In this document: positions 10,906 through 20,905 of the stretch, in pieces
Layout of the letters: the number at the start of each line of letters is the position of its first letter
Position numbering within the stretch: the first letter of the stretch is position 1
DNA from: Hermatobates lingyangjiaoensis
Taxonomy: Eukaryota > Arthropoda > Insecta > Hemiptera > Hermatobatidae
Assembly: GCA_026182355.1 (NCBI GenBank)
Contig: JAPFBL010000372.1
Location: 50,001 to 114,000 of the forward strand
DNA length: 64,000 bases
Direction: 5' to 3'
Notes under the pieces: generated by a model
Database searches by the model: none
What the model was told of the DNA's origin: nothing
The model's input: the letters and a program-made list of their open reading frames with translations, nothing else
Program-made: the position numbers and the translations under genes

Positions 10906-11205
10906 GAGGTAGGTTAGGTTAGGTTAGGTTGCAGTGGCAGTTCCACAAGGGAACACACGTAGGCCGAGCATTGGCCCTTTGTAATACCACACAATGAAGA
11001 TTGATTCCTACAGTGGGAGTACTAAATTTTGCCTAACTGAAATGTATTTAGAGTAGGGATCTTTAACGAGTACCTGACATCGTACAGGCTCGGGACCGAC
11101 GGTTTAACGTCCTTCTCCGAGGGACGACACGCTCAGATTTATTCACCTCCCGCGTGAATAAATCGAGGGCCAGGTGAGGATTGAACATTCATCACCCATC
11201 TGAGA
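10906..11205 (-). mobile_element. tRNA-derived SINE with telomere-like tail
   Basis: Minus strand: a decayed tRNA-like head near 11190-11150, then the family body (GAATAAATCTGAGC, CGGTCCCGAGCC, TAAAGATCCCTACTC, ACTCCCACTG) and the type 1 tail (GGTATTACAAAGGGCC, GTGTTCCCTTGTGG, CTGCCACTGC). It finishes in AACCT repeats, seen on the plus strand as GGTTAGGTTAGGTTAGGTTG at 10912-10931. TTAGG is the ancestral arthropod telomere repeat. Confidence 0.85.
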
Positions 11206-11274
11206 TCTTTAGGTTTTTTGTTAGTATTTATCACACTTAAATAATCTGACCAGCAAAAGAAGAACGAAAGCTGA

Positions 11275-11417
11275 AAGTGTGATACTGCACCACCTGATTC
11301 TGAAATACACTTCATTGCGAGTCAAAATAAAATTAATACAATCATTTACATCAAACCTAAATCATTTACCTTCGGTGGGCCGGATATGGCCCGCGGGCCG
11401 TAGTTTGCCCACCCTTG
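11275..11417 (-). mobile_element. hAT-type terminal fragment
   Basis: The end at 11376-11417, read on the minus strand, is CAAGGGTGGGCAAACTACGG followed by CCCGCGGGCC. This is characteristic of one group of non-autonomous hAT elements. The other end is not found. Confidence 0.5.
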
Positions 11418-11469
11418 GTTTAGGAGATATCACCTACTATTATTATCTCTTGTTATTATTTTGCAAAAC

Positions 11470-11665
11470 TAGTAAAACGAGTAGAATAAGAAGAAGAAAC
11501 ACTAAGTCTTCGCATAAAAGATTTTATCTAACATCGACACGTTTCGAACACTTAGTGTTCATCCACAGGTTACATCACCTTGAGGCAGACCTGAAGATGA
11601 ACACTAACTGTTCGAAACGTGTCGACTTTGGATAAAATCTTTTGCGTGGAGACCTAGTCTTTGTC
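11470..11665. repeat. Foldback element, family B
   Basis: Inverted arms (11500-11573 and 11590-11650) share AAAGATTTTATC/GATAAAATCTTT and a hammerhead-like core with GTTCGAAACGTGTCG. The left arm core has CTGTGGA instead of CTGANGA. Confidence 0.7.
11587..11628 (+). ncRNA. Hammerhead-like motif, family B
   Basis: CTGAAGA (11591-11597), extra T, GAACAC and CTGTTC imperfect stem II, GAA (11614-11616), ACGTGT (self-complementary with G-U pairs), C at the cleavage site. Stem I is poor, so it is probably inactive. Confidence 0.45.
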
Positions 11666-11678
11666 CCCTTATTCTAAT

Positions 11679-11937
11679 CCACGGGTCTTCAACCGGTGGG
11701 TCGTGACCCCCTTAGGGGGTCTTAGGGGTCTTGAAATGTTTGAAATTGTTTTTTTTTTAAAAAACAAAATAAAGGACTAAATTAAATAAATAATTTATTT
11801 ATTATTAATGCAGAACAGCAATCTCATAAAAGTTACTATTGAACAAATTTATTTTAAATTTCCTTTTTTTATTTTATGTTAATTTTGTTTTTGTTCTCAC
11901 TAAAGGGTCGCGATGTAAAAAATGTTGAAGATCCCTG
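11679..11937. mobile_element. hAT-like MITE
   Basis: Terminal inverted repeats GGGTCTTCAAC and GTTGAAGATCCCTG bound a 259-base AT-rich body. The flanks attctaat (11671-11678) and actctaat (11938-11945) match at 7 of 8 bases, the length expected of a hAT target-site duplication. No transposase is present. Confidence 0.7.
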
Positions 11938-11945
11938 ACTCTAAT

Positions 11946-12434
11946 CAATAATAAATACAACACAATAATTAACTGCAAGCTTCGTGAGTTAATTAATCGA
12001 TAGTGTATGCTTTAAGAAAATTATTTCTACAATCTATATTCTACATGTTACAATAACTACATAATTTGAGTCAACGTGAATGAAAGACGAGGCTACATGT
12101 ACTGAATAAACATAATTGGCCTACTTTTTGCATAAAACCGCACTTATATTAAGAAGAAGTAGTTTAATTACAGCCAGGCAAATGAAGGACGGGTCCAAAT
12201 GCTTTCACTAGAGAAAGCCTTAGAACACATTTGACTATTTTCTCTATGAATAATTAATAGGCATAAATCTAATCTTTTGAATTCGGCCAAGGTTAATTCT
12301 CTAAAATATAACTATTATTATCTCAATGATGACTTTTTTCTTTTTTTTTATACCTTCAGCGAAAGAAGTCTGAAAGTTGAAATAGGATTAAGGACACATT
12401 CTGTTCTCCGGTTCAATTCTTGTCAATATAGTCC

Positions 12435-12468
<34 letters not shown>

Positions 12469-12830
12469 AGGACTTCTTTCTATTATCCTTTCGCCTTCAA
12501 ACATCATCCTTAAGGGCAAAGTCAGCTTTATTTATACTTTATTATAATTAGGACTGGTAATTAATCTCGTTAATGATCGCGATTAACGTGTTAATTAATT
12601 TATTTAATCGAATATTAAAAACTAATTGTAACTCGGCTGATTTTAATCAGGGTTGACAGACCATTCAATCATACATTATAAAATAATAAATTATATAGAC
12701 TAAAAGTAGCCTACAGGCAAAATGCAGTAGACCAATAAGATATTAACTACTATTGGTACTGTCAAAAGAACCTTAAGATTCGGCTAAGTTTAAAGAACAA
12801 AATTAGTTAAACGCAATGAATCTACCCGTC
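11946..12830. other. AT-rich intergenic sequence
   Basis: A (TA)n tract lies at 12434-12470. Around 12550-12600, GATCGCGATTAACG palindromic DNA resembles a transposon end but has no partner. Confidence 0.4.
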
Positions 12831-13255
12831 TCTACTCACGGACCGCCAGTTCTCACGGACTCAGTTTTAATGACTGTTTCCGTGTACAGGTTCTGAGACA
12901 GATAAACTGATAACAATTCGAAAGTCACGCTGAGAGCTTCAAAAGAAGCTCTTATTAGTCTTCTAGGGGCTAGATCTGCTCCTGGGCTTAACCTCAATCG
13001 TTGATTGTTCCTTTTATTTATTTTACTCTCTTAATTTATTTTTTTGTTTTCATTCGTTATTATTTATTTTGCTTTTATTTTTTTTTATCTATCCTTGCCT
13101 CCCTTCTGTTTCCCTACCTTTCTAATTCCCAGCATTTATAAATTTAAAATGTAAACAATAACCAAAATTATAGTAGCAATAGTGCGAATTATAAAAAACA
13201 TGTTGTATCTTTGAAAAAGACATAATATATGTCGAAACATCTGATCATATACTCG
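12831..13255 (+). repeat. Modular repeat ending in a hammerhead-like motif
   Basis: A body of about 175 bases (CAGTTTTAATGACTGTTTC to AACCTCAATCGTTGATTG) is shared with 36100-36275. In both places a T-rich spacer and a different hammerhead-like module follow. Here that module (13212-13247) has CTTTGAAAAAGACAT, an ATGTCGAAACATC segment and a noncanonical core. Confidence 0.55.
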
Positions 13256-13618
13256 TATGTTAGAGCCAGATCTTTTGCATTTGTTTTTTGGATATATCAG
13301 AAGTTTATACAAAAAGTTTTATATATATTTTTTTTTATTTAATATCATAGATACTTTTGATTTATTGGCTTTAGTAATTTTTATAGTTTTCTTCTTTTTA
13401 AGTGTAAAAAAAGTAAATAAAACGTCTAGGTGCACTAATAACTTCACTCTTTACCATTCCTTTTAGACTGATTTAATTATTAATATCAGTAACATTTTAA
13501 ACGGAACGGTTTAAAGAATTTTAGAAAAGAGCAATTTTGTTAGAGTAACCTTGATGTTTTATCTATTTTTATACTAAACTTAAAAAGGGTAAAACCTATA
13601 AATTACTAAGTCGATTAA
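13256..13618. other. AT-rich sequence, no gene seen
   Basis: One 69-codon hydrophobic frame (13257-13466) is T-rich low complexity. Nothing supportable. Confidence 0.35.
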
Positions 13619-13619
13619 T

Positions 13620-13935
13620 ACGGCCAGGTTAGCTCAGTGGTTAACGTACACGCCTCCGGGCTTTTTAGTCCGGGGTTCGATCCCCACCTGGCCCACGATT
13701 TATTCACGCAAGAGGTGAATAAATCTGAGTATGTCGTTCATTGGAGAGGACGTTTAGGCGTCGGTCCCCAGCCTGTACTATGTCAGATACTCATTAAAGA
13801 TACCTACTCGGAATGCACTTGAGTTAGGAAAAATTTAGGACTTCCAAAGTAGAATCTGTAGAATCACCGATCAGATAAAAGCCGGTGAATGGCTGACGTT
13901 ATCACCCGCTAGGGGATAGGTTTAAACAATTATAA
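13620..13935 (+). mobile_element. tRNA-derived SINE, type 2 tail
   Basis: Well-preserved head: TTAGCTCAGTGGTTAACG (box A) and GGGTTCGATCCCCACC (box B) at 13628-13690. The family body follows and the type 2 tail ends it: AGAATCTGTAGAATCACCGA, GCCGGTGAATGGCTGACG, ATCACCCGCTAGGGGATAGG, TTTAAACAAT. It is not a functional tRNA gene because the acceptor and anticodon stems do not close. Confidence 0.85.
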
Positions 13936-14059
13936 AAAAAAAAAGAAACCGACTAATCAAAAGTAACTCTGATATTAATTAAAAAAGACTACGTAAAAAA
14001 ATGAAACCATGTTAATGCATAAAAATGTTTTTACCAAATTAAGGTCTAATCCTTTGGAA

Positions 14060-14780
14060 AGGCTCAACAGATATTTTAATAAAAAAATAAAAAAAATATT
14101 TTGAGAAATTATCCCGAACTAATTGCTAAATTTCTATCAAAATATCTTTCATTGCCACATGTCTACGGTTTGATTAAGAAGCGTAGAAATAATTTCCCAA
14201 TAAGATTAATTGTGAGTTAAGTTAGTTAAATGGTTAGTGTTTTGAATTCATTAAATGATAACATTTTAGACAGACATATTAAAAATAATAATGATTTAAT
14301 CAGTAAATTAAAAATCGTCAATATTAAGGTAGTCAATAAATTGATTAAGTTAGGATGTAAAGACCTACCAATGTATCTGTAACTGACCTCTTGACTTTAC
14401 TCCAGGGGTAACTAGTTAAATTACTCCCAACCACTATAATCGAGTTAATTACGCTAAATGGTTGATTGTTATTTTCAATTTGATAATAAAATTTATAAAC
14501 AATAACTTCATATCCCTCTATCCTGTGTAATTTATATATGGAATATTTTTAAACTAAAATGTATAGTTCAATATTGCCATGTCAGGTTCAATGGTTTAGA
14601 TATATAGACGATATATTGTCCATGTGTTTCAAAATTATGAATAAATATTCTTTTATAACAAAGTTAAATTTATTAGTACCGGTAATGCTATTTACAATGA
14701 ATGAAGAAGTAAATTATAATTATTTACACAGGTTTTTTTTCAGAGCTAGCTCCAAATCGGAGGAGTCGTGGTGATGCTAA
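14060..14780 (+). mobile_element. Penelope-like element 3, RT remnant
   Basis: Frame fragments near 14107-14215 encode the RT fingers motif LPHVYGLIKK...PIRLIVS, and 14575-14635 encodes WFRYIDDIL, with the catalytic Tyr-x-Asp-Asp box (YIDD). Many stops and a deletion separate them. The endonuclease region was not found. A diverged, dead PLE. Confidence 0.75.
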
Positions 14781-14999
14781 TATGTGGAGAGGTTTTCTTA
14801 AGAAATAGCCAGACAACTTCGGTTATTATTCCACCTCTAACCACCTCTTAACACCATGTAGTAAATTATTACTTTTTCCATCTTCACACAAATTAGTGTT
14901 ACTTCTTGTCTACTAACAAAGAAAAAAAAAGATAATAGCTTATTTACATTTGGCAGCCATGAACCATGGGTTAAGAGATGTGACAGTAGAAGCTGGATG

Positions 15000-15116
15000 A
15001 ACGAAGGCTTCAAAGCCTCATGGTGTCACCCATCTGTATCGTAATCACGCCCAACGTTGCTTAACTTCGGTATTCAAATGGAAACTAGTGCAGTAAACAT
15101 GGCTATAGACTTTGAC
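15000..15116 (-). rRNA. 5S rRNA-like sequence (diverged copy)
   Basis: On the minus strand, AAGTTAAGCAACGTTGGGCG (15072-15053) matches the box A control region of 5S rRNA. It is preceded by a TATAGCCATGTTTACTGCAC 5' segment and followed by GATTACGATACAGATGGGTG, which corresponds to the intermediate element and box C. The length of about 117 fits 5S rRNA (about 120). Substitutions in the 5' half and the poorly paired terminal stem suggest a pseudogene or a 5S-derived SINE head. Confidence 0.7.
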
Positions 15117-15119
15117 TCT

Positions 15120-15282
15120 GTGTGATCAGTAATTATCATTAATCAATAATAATAGAAAATTCTGAATGGATAAAAAAATTCAATAAAAAGTTGTCTCCGT
15201 AATATTATATTCTCCAAAAATAATGTAAAGCTCTTCCTCTTACTAAAGGGTGTTCATATCTGAAATTTGACATAAGACCCAG

Positions 15283-15316
<34 letters not shown>

Positions 15317-15665
15317 AGAACATATACTTTTTTCTATTAAAACTTTCTACTAATTGCTTCGCAAATCCTTACTTACACAGACTATAAAAAGAGTTAATTT
15401 CAAGTAAGCCAAACATCTTAAATTCCGAATAAAGATTATTTCAGATTACACTTTCACCGTTAGACCAGCGACTTCTACAAGGAATTCCTTTCACACAACA
15501 ATATAGCAGTACAATGAATATAGTTATAACTTAAAAGAAATCATGATCAAAATTATAAAACATTTTATTTTATTTTACAATGAAATATTATATGTATATA
15601 CTATAAGATGCTATTATTGATTGCAAATTCCTCTGAATTGCATTCTTATTTTTTTTATCTTAACA
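15120..15665. other. AT-rich sequence with (AC)n
   Basis: A (CA)n tract lies at 15281-15317. No gene was recognised. Confidence 0.4.
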
Positions 15666-15669
15666 AAAC

Positions 15670-15705
15670 CATTTCAATATTTCGACATCTGCCATCATCA
15701 GGGGA
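15670..15705 (-). ncRNA. Hammerhead-like motif, family H
   Basis: Minus strand: CTGATGA (15701-15695), extra T, GGCA and TGTC pairing as stem II, GAA (15683-15681), ATAT palindrome (15680-15677), T. Stem I is weak (one or two pairs). Confidence 0.5.
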
Positions 15706-15774
15706 AGTCTACCTTTTGAGTGGTGCTAGGCTGTTCCTAATATTATATCTAAATATAAATAAATATACCTATAT

Positions 15775-15847
15775 GATCAAACCACAATAAAAAAATGAAA
15801 AAAAAAGACTAAGATCTTTCAACCGTAACAAGCTTTTACATAACAAG

Positions 15848-15889
<42 letters not shown>

Positions 15890-15890
15890 C
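15775..15890 (-). repeat. Family A fragment and (TA)n tract
   Basis: A minus-strand piece (15777-15832) keeps the tail, AAGATCTTTCAACCG and part of stem II, then breaks into (TA)n at 15848-15888. Confidence 0.75.
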
Positions 15891-16100
15891 GTTGAACAAT
15901 TGACCATATTTTGCTGAAGTCATTGTTTTTACCACTTTTTCGAGGTTTCTGAATAATTGAAAGAATAATCTTTTTTTTGGAGAATATTCTCCAACGTTTG
16001 AATGAAGAAAAGAGGGAATTATTCAGAAACTTCTAAAAACTGGTGAAAAGAATGTCTTCAGCAAAATATAGTCAATTGTTCAACGAAATATGTTTGAATT
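15885..16100. repeat. Foldback element bounded by (TA)n
   Basis: Outer ends TTTCGTTGAACAATTGAC and CAATTGTTCAACGAAAT, with inner matches CAGCAAAATAT/ATATTTTGCTG and CTGAATAATT/AATTATTCAG. About 210 bases, no coding sequence. Confidence 0.75.
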
Positions 16101-16244
16101 AAGGACTGCTCCTAAATTTTACAGATATATATATATATATATATTCTCCTCTCCTCCGTTGGGGGTCAGTACTGCAGCGGTTCCTTGAGTTTCTCTAGAG
16201 ACAGTTGCGGTTTTCTTCTCAACGCCAGTACTTCGTACTCTTCT

Positions 16245-16290
16245 TCCTGATGACGACGGATGTCGATAAATCAAAGTGAGCTTCTGTAGT
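16245..16290 (+). ncRNA. Decayed hammerhead-like motif, family D
   Basis: CTGATGA and a GAC/GTC stem II are present, but the GAA box has become GAT and stem III is lost. AGTGAG follows as in family D. Confidence 0.4.
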
Positions 16291-16344
16291 GACTTCCTTT
16301 GTTTTTTTCCTATGTTTTAAAGCATATATATATATATATATTCA

Positions 16345-16390
<46 letters not shown>

Positions 16391-16461
16391 TAATAATCAA
16401 AATAACACTTGATATAATAGATGGATTAATTTACCACAATGAAAACAATTTTTTGAAACAA

Positions 16462-16499
16462 TGCTCTAAGGTCTTTCGTTAACACATCGTCAGAGAGCA
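16462..16499 (-). ncRNA. Hammerhead ribozyme in PLE 2 3' region
   Basis: Same structure and position as at 8871-8908: TGCTCT/AGAGCA six-pair stem I, CTGACGA, extra T, GTGTTAAC mini stem II, GAA, then AGACCT (palindrome AGGCCT with one change), T. The stem III change should weaken dimer formation. Confidence 0.75.
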
Positions 16500-16527
16500 A
16501 GTCAACTAAAAAAACAATAAATACTTG

Positions 16528-17024
16528 TTAACTTGGCTGATTGAAATTTCCAGAATTGATGGCAACCCTGAATGTGTTTAATGAAGAAGTCTTCATCTGT
16601 TTAATTATACCGCTAATCAAAACTTCATCTAATTTGTAGAGTCCTAGGCTATTGTTCATCAACTTCTCATAAAAGTTCTTTATGAGCGCACTTTCCACGA
16701 TATTTCTTCTTCTTTCTGAAGACACATATATTAATTCATTTGCTTCATTCCAGTTAATGACATGATTACTGTCTCTTATGTGAATGAACAAGGCACTCTT
16801 CTCGTCCTCTCTTCTGATGGAATATTTGTGCTGTTTTATCCTTGTAAGAAACCTTTGCTCGTCTGTCCAATGTAAGACATTTCACAGTCAGTACATGGTA
16901 TCCTGTATACACAACAGTCCTTTCTTTTTGGCTTATTATTGACAAGTCTGTTAAACAAGTTACCATCATTACTGAACACAACAGAAACGTCCAATCTTTT
17001 CATAAATGAAGGCATATCTTTCAA
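16528..17024 (-). pseudogene. PLE 2 GIY-YIG endonuclease, frameshifted
   Basis: The first part (17024-16836) has CCVYRIPCTDCEMSYIGQTS, which fits the Cys-rich entry and YIG of a PLE GIY-YIG domain. The second part (16791-16528) is in another frame and has the Asn/Trp-rich segment and the ERRRNIVESALI helix, then a stop. A one-base change near 16850 splits the domain. Confidence 0.8.
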
Positions 17025-17668
17025 ACAAGGACTGACTGTATGGAATGACTAACAAATTCCTTCTTGTGAAATGTTCTTCATTATTTAATATCATGGATTG
17101 TTTCACCTTTTTTATGATATTGTCGATTAACCTTTTTGGATACATTAAAGAACCTGCAATTTTGTAAATATTTTTGATTTCTTCATCTAAAAATTCCTCA
17201 CTGCAAATTTTGAAAGGTCTTAAGAACATGTTACTAAAAACTGACTTTTTAGTTTTAAGTGGATGAGCCGAGGAGAAATGAACATAAGATGAAACATTGG
17301 TTGACTTCCTATGAATACTGCACTTTAATTTATTACCATTCCTAAGTAAAAGTACATCAAAGAAAGGAAGTTTATTATTGTTTTCATGTTCTATTGTAAA
17401 TTTTATGGATGGTACAACCGTATTGAGGGTATCCAAAAAAGGTGTTAACATTTTCATTTTCAGGCCAAATACATAATATATCATCTACATATCTAAACCA
17501 TTTAGCATTAGTAGGTAATATTGTAGGTAGGTAGGTGATCTCAAAATATTCCATATAGATATTACTTAAAACTGGGGAGAGACAATTTCCCATAGCCAAT
17601 CCAAACTTTTGTTTATACAATTTTTCTTGAAACGAAAAACAGCCATCCAATACACACAAACGAATCAA
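16969..17668 (-). pseudogene. PLE 2 reverse transcriptase fragment
   Basis: Two overlapping frames (17668-17384 and 17484-16969). The first holds FGLAMGNCLSPVLSNIYM (RT primer-grip/MG-LSP motif) and WFRYVDDIL with the catalytic YVDD. The second holds the downstream palm and thumb (PFFDVLLLR, a domain C-terminal to YxDD common to PLEs) and runs towards the endonuclease. A frameshift near 17440 separates them. N-terminal RT motifs are missing. Confidence 0.85.
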
Positions 17669-17689
17669 CTCGATTAATTCTGGGATAGA

Positions 17690-17942
17690 AACTGAATCAG
17701 TTTCTATATTGGGGAGTACTAAATTTTGCCTAACTCAAGTTTATTTAGAAATAGCGATCTTTAACGAGAACATGACAAGGTATAGGCTCGGGACCGACGG
17801 TTTAACGTCCTCTCTGATGGATGAAATGCTCAGTTTCGTTCACGTCCCTCGTGATTAAATCAAGGGCCAGGTGGGGGATCGAACCCCGGACTACCAGTTC
17901 AGAGTCGAGTACATTAACCACTGAGTTAGTCTGGGCCCACTT
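17690..17942 (-). mobile_element. tRNA-derived SINE, minus strand
   Basis: Head at 17942-17880 on the minus strand (ACTCAGTGGTTAATGTAC box A, GGGTTCGATCCCCCACC box B), then the body. It stops at the PLE 2 junction before either tail type, so it is 3' truncated or interrupted. Confidence 0.8.
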
Positions 17943-17949
17943 ACCGCAC

Positions 17950-19010
17950 AATGTGCTGAGTCCACCTGGTCTAAATTAGAAAAAAACAATTATTTCTTCT
18001 AATAATTTTTCAATATATATATGTATATATTTCAGTTATATGTTTCATTTATTTCTGTACTTCTTTTATTTTATTTATTCATTACGATTTATTCCCTTCT
18101 CTATTTCATATTTATTTTTTATATTAATTTCAAATCCTGCTTTATCCTTTCATTTGTTTTGTACCATTATTCTTTTTTTTTACACAGTGTTCTATTTATA
18201 GTACCCTCCCTTCTGTTTTCTTAGTCATTTTTTAATTTATTATCTTCCTTAACAAACTGTATTTCTTTATTCTTAACTCCGTTATTTTGCTTCATTACTT
18301 GACTTTTTAACTTTTCTGCCTTTATCTTCTACCTCCATTTTATATTTATTTTAATGTTAATTGAATTTAGTCAAACAGAAATTATTTTCTGTACTGTAAA
18401 TGTTATATCATATTGAATAGTTCTGTCATTCTGCTCGTATTTTCCGTCATTGTTGTTTTCTTTTGTGTCCGTCTAAACCTATGAAACGTTTGTGACTCTC
18501 ATCTCAAGTACTCATACCAGATAAAGTTACGAGCATTCTTATAGTTGTTTTATAATTTTTTTTAAAAAAAAAACTTTATTTTTTTTTTCCAGAATACTGT
18601 TTTTATTACAAAAACCGCAAAGTTTTAATGGAGATTGGAAGGTTGAGAAGGCATTAAATTGTTTTTTATATTACGCAGAAATATTTTTGCTCGACTGTTT
18701 TTTTCTGGTGTATCTTGATAACTTTGAAGACAAGATGTGGGACAGATTATCGCAAACGCTATCCTGACCTGTACTTCAGCCTTCGCTTCATGATAATTTA
18801 ACTCAGAATAAAAGGGAGTTAATCTCTTTTAACCCTGAGGCAATGTACAGCTGACACACTAGCTATATTCTAAAGGCAAATTATGTTGCCTTCAACCTCG
18901 TCATTTTCCTTTTCTTTAAAACTTTTAAAGGTAAAACGCATCGTTTAAAATTAGTCACGCACAGACAACAAATAAGCGCATTCTTTACGATATCATGTTT
19001 TAGGAGAAAT
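17950..19010. other. T-rich sequence, no gene seen
   Basis: Pyrimidine/T-rich on the plus strand from 18000 to 18540, giving a false hydrophobic 67-codon frame. It resembles the T-rich spacers next to hammerhead modules at 13.0 and 36.3 kb. Confidence 0.4.
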
Positions 19011-19053
19011 TGATAATTATACAAATCAGGAACATCGTCTCGTCAATCTTTCC

Positions 19054-19054
<1 letters not shown>

Positions 19055-19107
<53 letters not shown>

Positions 19108-19135
19108 TCCCCCTCTCACTCTATCTCTCTCTACC
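19055..19135 (+). repeat. (CT)n microsatellite
   Basis: Perfect CT repeats at 19055-19104 followed by an interrupted tract. Confidence 0.97.
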
Positions 19136-19311
19136 AAGCAGGAAACCTGCCGTTGTGTTCCCGGCGTTCTTGGTCGCTCATTCTATTTTCTCCTGAAGAC
19201 GGATCATCCAAAAATTTGAGTTTGTAAGTGTGTCTCTTTCTTTGTGTGTTGCTTTTCTTCGTTTTTGGAGCTGATTTGCGTTCAGTTTGGATCGTTTCTT
19301 TCGAATTTTGA

Positions 19312-19345
<34 letters not shown>
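19136..19345 (+). repeat. Family E single arm ending in (TA)n
   Basis: Carries CAGGAAACCTGCCG, CTTGGTCGC, the hammerhead-like motif and the family tail TTGTGTGTTGC, and meets (TA)n at 19315. The copy at 20.69-20.90 kb is nearly identical. Confidence 0.8.
19190..19220 (+). ncRNA. Hammerhead-like motif, family E, G12 lost
   Basis: CTC, CTGAAGA, GGAT...TCC stem II, then AAA where GAA is expected, AATT, T, GAG pairing with CTC. Confidence 0.5.
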
Positions 19346-19350
<5 letters not shown>

Positions 19351-19402
19351 TATAAAATAAATTCAAAACGAAGGAAACACACAGAAAGACACAGACATAA
19401 CT

Positions 19403-19440
19403 CACATCGATATTTCGACCATCGTCGTCATCAGGAGGTG
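19403..19440 (-). ncRNA. Hammerhead ribozyme-like motif, family D
   Basis: Minus-strand copy of the motif at 19551-19588, with identical core, stem II, ATAT stem III and C cleavage base. Confidence 0.65.
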
Positions 19441-19550
19441 CGAAGAGCGAAGAGTCCTGCAGGAAGACAGGGTGGTACTCAGTACCTTATAGTCTCTAGG
19501 TACTCAGTACGCCCTGTCTTCCTGCTGGACTCTTCGCTCTTCGCTCTTCG

Positions 19551-19588
19551 CACCTCCTGATGACGACGATGGTCGAAATATCGATGTG
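19551..19588 (+). ncRNA. Hammerhead ribozyme-like motif, family D
   Basis: CACCTC (19551-19556), CTGATGA (19557-19563), extra C, GAC/GTC stem II with GATG loop, GAA (19575-19577), ATAT (19578-19581), C (19582), GATGTG (19583-19588). Stem I has five pairs of six. All invariant core bases are present. Confidence 0.68.
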
Positions 19589-19649
19589 AGTTATGTCTGT
19601 GTCTTTCTGTGTGTTTCCTTCGTTTTGAATTTATTTTATTTTAAAAAAA

Positions 19650-20088
19650 GTCCGCTGGACCGTTTCTTTTAATTGTATATATATATAAAGCTATATGTTC
19701 GTATATTTTATAAGTTTGTTATGTATCTATAATTTCTGTTTCTATTTCATTACCTCATTGTTTTTGAAACCCATAGTTGAGTTTTCCATCTGTCGCTTAC
19801 CCCATGTACTTGATCTCTTTCTTTTCTCTTTCCTGATAACTTTGAACCAAAAATCAGAGACTCTTATAAGTTACAATATTCATTTTTTTTTTAACGTTAT
19901 TCTTCTTAGTTTTGTATCGATATAAACCTATAGACGTTTAGAATTATTGATGAAACGTTGGCTAAAAGGTGTTTTTTATTTTTATTTTTTTTTGAGAATT
20001 GTTTGACACTGGACCAAACCTCGATAAAGAAATCAAGTGTAGATTATAAGTGGTCAAGGTAAGAAAACATTAGATATATACGAGTATA
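19650..20088. other. AT-rich sequence, no gene seen
   Basis: Contains an isolated GATGAAACGTTGGC (19949-19962) resembling the 3' half of a hammerhead module. Otherwise nothing recognised. Confidence 0.35.
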
Positions 20089-20089
20089 T

Positions 20090-20260
20090 AATTGATAAAA
20101 GTATCTGCCATGATGTAGAAAAATAATAAAATTTTATGAGGACTGGGTCAGTTCTTCAGGTTCAATTTAAACTCTCATTGCCAACGTTTCGGTTTTTTTT
20201 ATTTAAAACCTTTTTCTTAGGTTCAGATGTATAAATCTATATATATAATATATATATAAG

Positions 20261-20296
<36 letters not shown>

Positions 20297-20505
20297 ATAT
20301 TTATGATTTTCAGATGTATAAAATTTATCCCCAAAAGTATACAAGTATCATTATTGTAATACTTAATTTATTTTGTTTCAAAGTTATTACTTCTGTATAT
20401 GAAAAAGGTTTTAAATAAAAAAAAATCGTTTGCAATGAGAGTTTAATTTGAACCTGAACAACTAAACAAGTCCTGATAAAATTTTATTTTGTTATATATA
20501 TATAT
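20090..20505. repeat. Foldback element, family C, copy 2
   Basis: Left arm 20092-20225 and right arm 20400-20495 flank several (TA)n tracts. The right arm has lost the GAAACG segment (now AATCGTTTGC). Confidence 0.7.
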
Positions 20506-20640
20506 CAATGATCAAACCACAATAAGAAATGGGAAAACAAGACGAAGACCGCTTGTTACGGTTGATAGATCTTAGTCTTGTTTTCCCATTTCTTATTGTG
20601 GTTTGATCATTGATTGTTATTTCACGCGTTTATGTGAAAT

Positions 20641-20675
<35 letters not shown>
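20506..20675. repeat. Family A rearranged copies and (TA)n
   Basis: A short inverted family A tail joins a plus-strand copy beginning inside the core (GACGAAGACCG) with GATAGATCTT in place of GAAAGATCTT. It ends in (TA)n at 20645-20672. Confidence 0.75.
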
Positions 20676-20676
<1 letters not shown>

Positions 20677-20905
20677 CTGTCTTCAGGAGAAAATAGAATG
20701 GGCGACCAAGCAGGAAACCTGCCGTTGTGTTCCCGGCGTGCTTGGTCGCCCATTCTATTTTCTCCTGAAGACGGATCATCCAAAAATTTGAGTTTGTAAG
20801 TGTGTCTCTTTCTTTGTGTGTTGCTTTTCTTCGTTTTTGGAGCTGATTTGCGTTTAGTTTGGATGGTTTTTTTCGAATTTTGAATGATATATATATATAT
20901 ATATA
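20676..20905 (+). repeat. Family E foldback with short left arm
   Basis: The inverted arms share TCTTCAGGAGAAAATAGAAT and GGCGACCAAGCAGG, giving a hairpin at 20680-20775. The right tail ends in (TA)n. Confidence 0.8.
20762..20792 (+). ncRNA. Hammerhead-like motif, family E, G12 lost
   Basis: Same as at 19190-19220: CTC/GAG stem I and CTGAAGA intact, GAA replaced by AAA. Confidence 0.5.

Larger units (their letters stand above)
16385..17690 (-). mobile_element. Penelope-like element 2, 5' truncated
   Basis: Longest PLE copy here. Reading on the minus strand from 17690: RT palm, thumb, linker, GIY-YIG endonuclease, 3' tail with hammerhead, and end at a (TA)n tract (16384). The 5' side is replaced by a SINE at 17690. 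At least two frameshifts and a stop make it inactive. In a live PLE the protein nicks DNA with the GIY-YIG domain and primes reverse transcription there. Confidence 0.9.
19355..19645. repeat. Foldback element, family D
   Basis: Near-perfect inverted arms of about 120 bases (19360-19480 and 19510-19640) with outer sequence AATAAATTCAAAACGAAGG and an inner CTTCCTGC/GCAGGAAG. A (TA)n tract lies directly outside the left arm (19317-19350). Each arm holds a hammerhead-like motif. Confidence 0.85.

Noticed and set aside
13620..13700. A tRNA gene
   Set aside because: Boxes A and B are present, but the acceptor and anticodon stems do not form and the sequence continues into a shared SINE body.
16766..16981. 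71-codon minus-strand frame as a separate gene
   Set aside because: It is an alternative frame over the frameshifted PLE 2 endonuclease.
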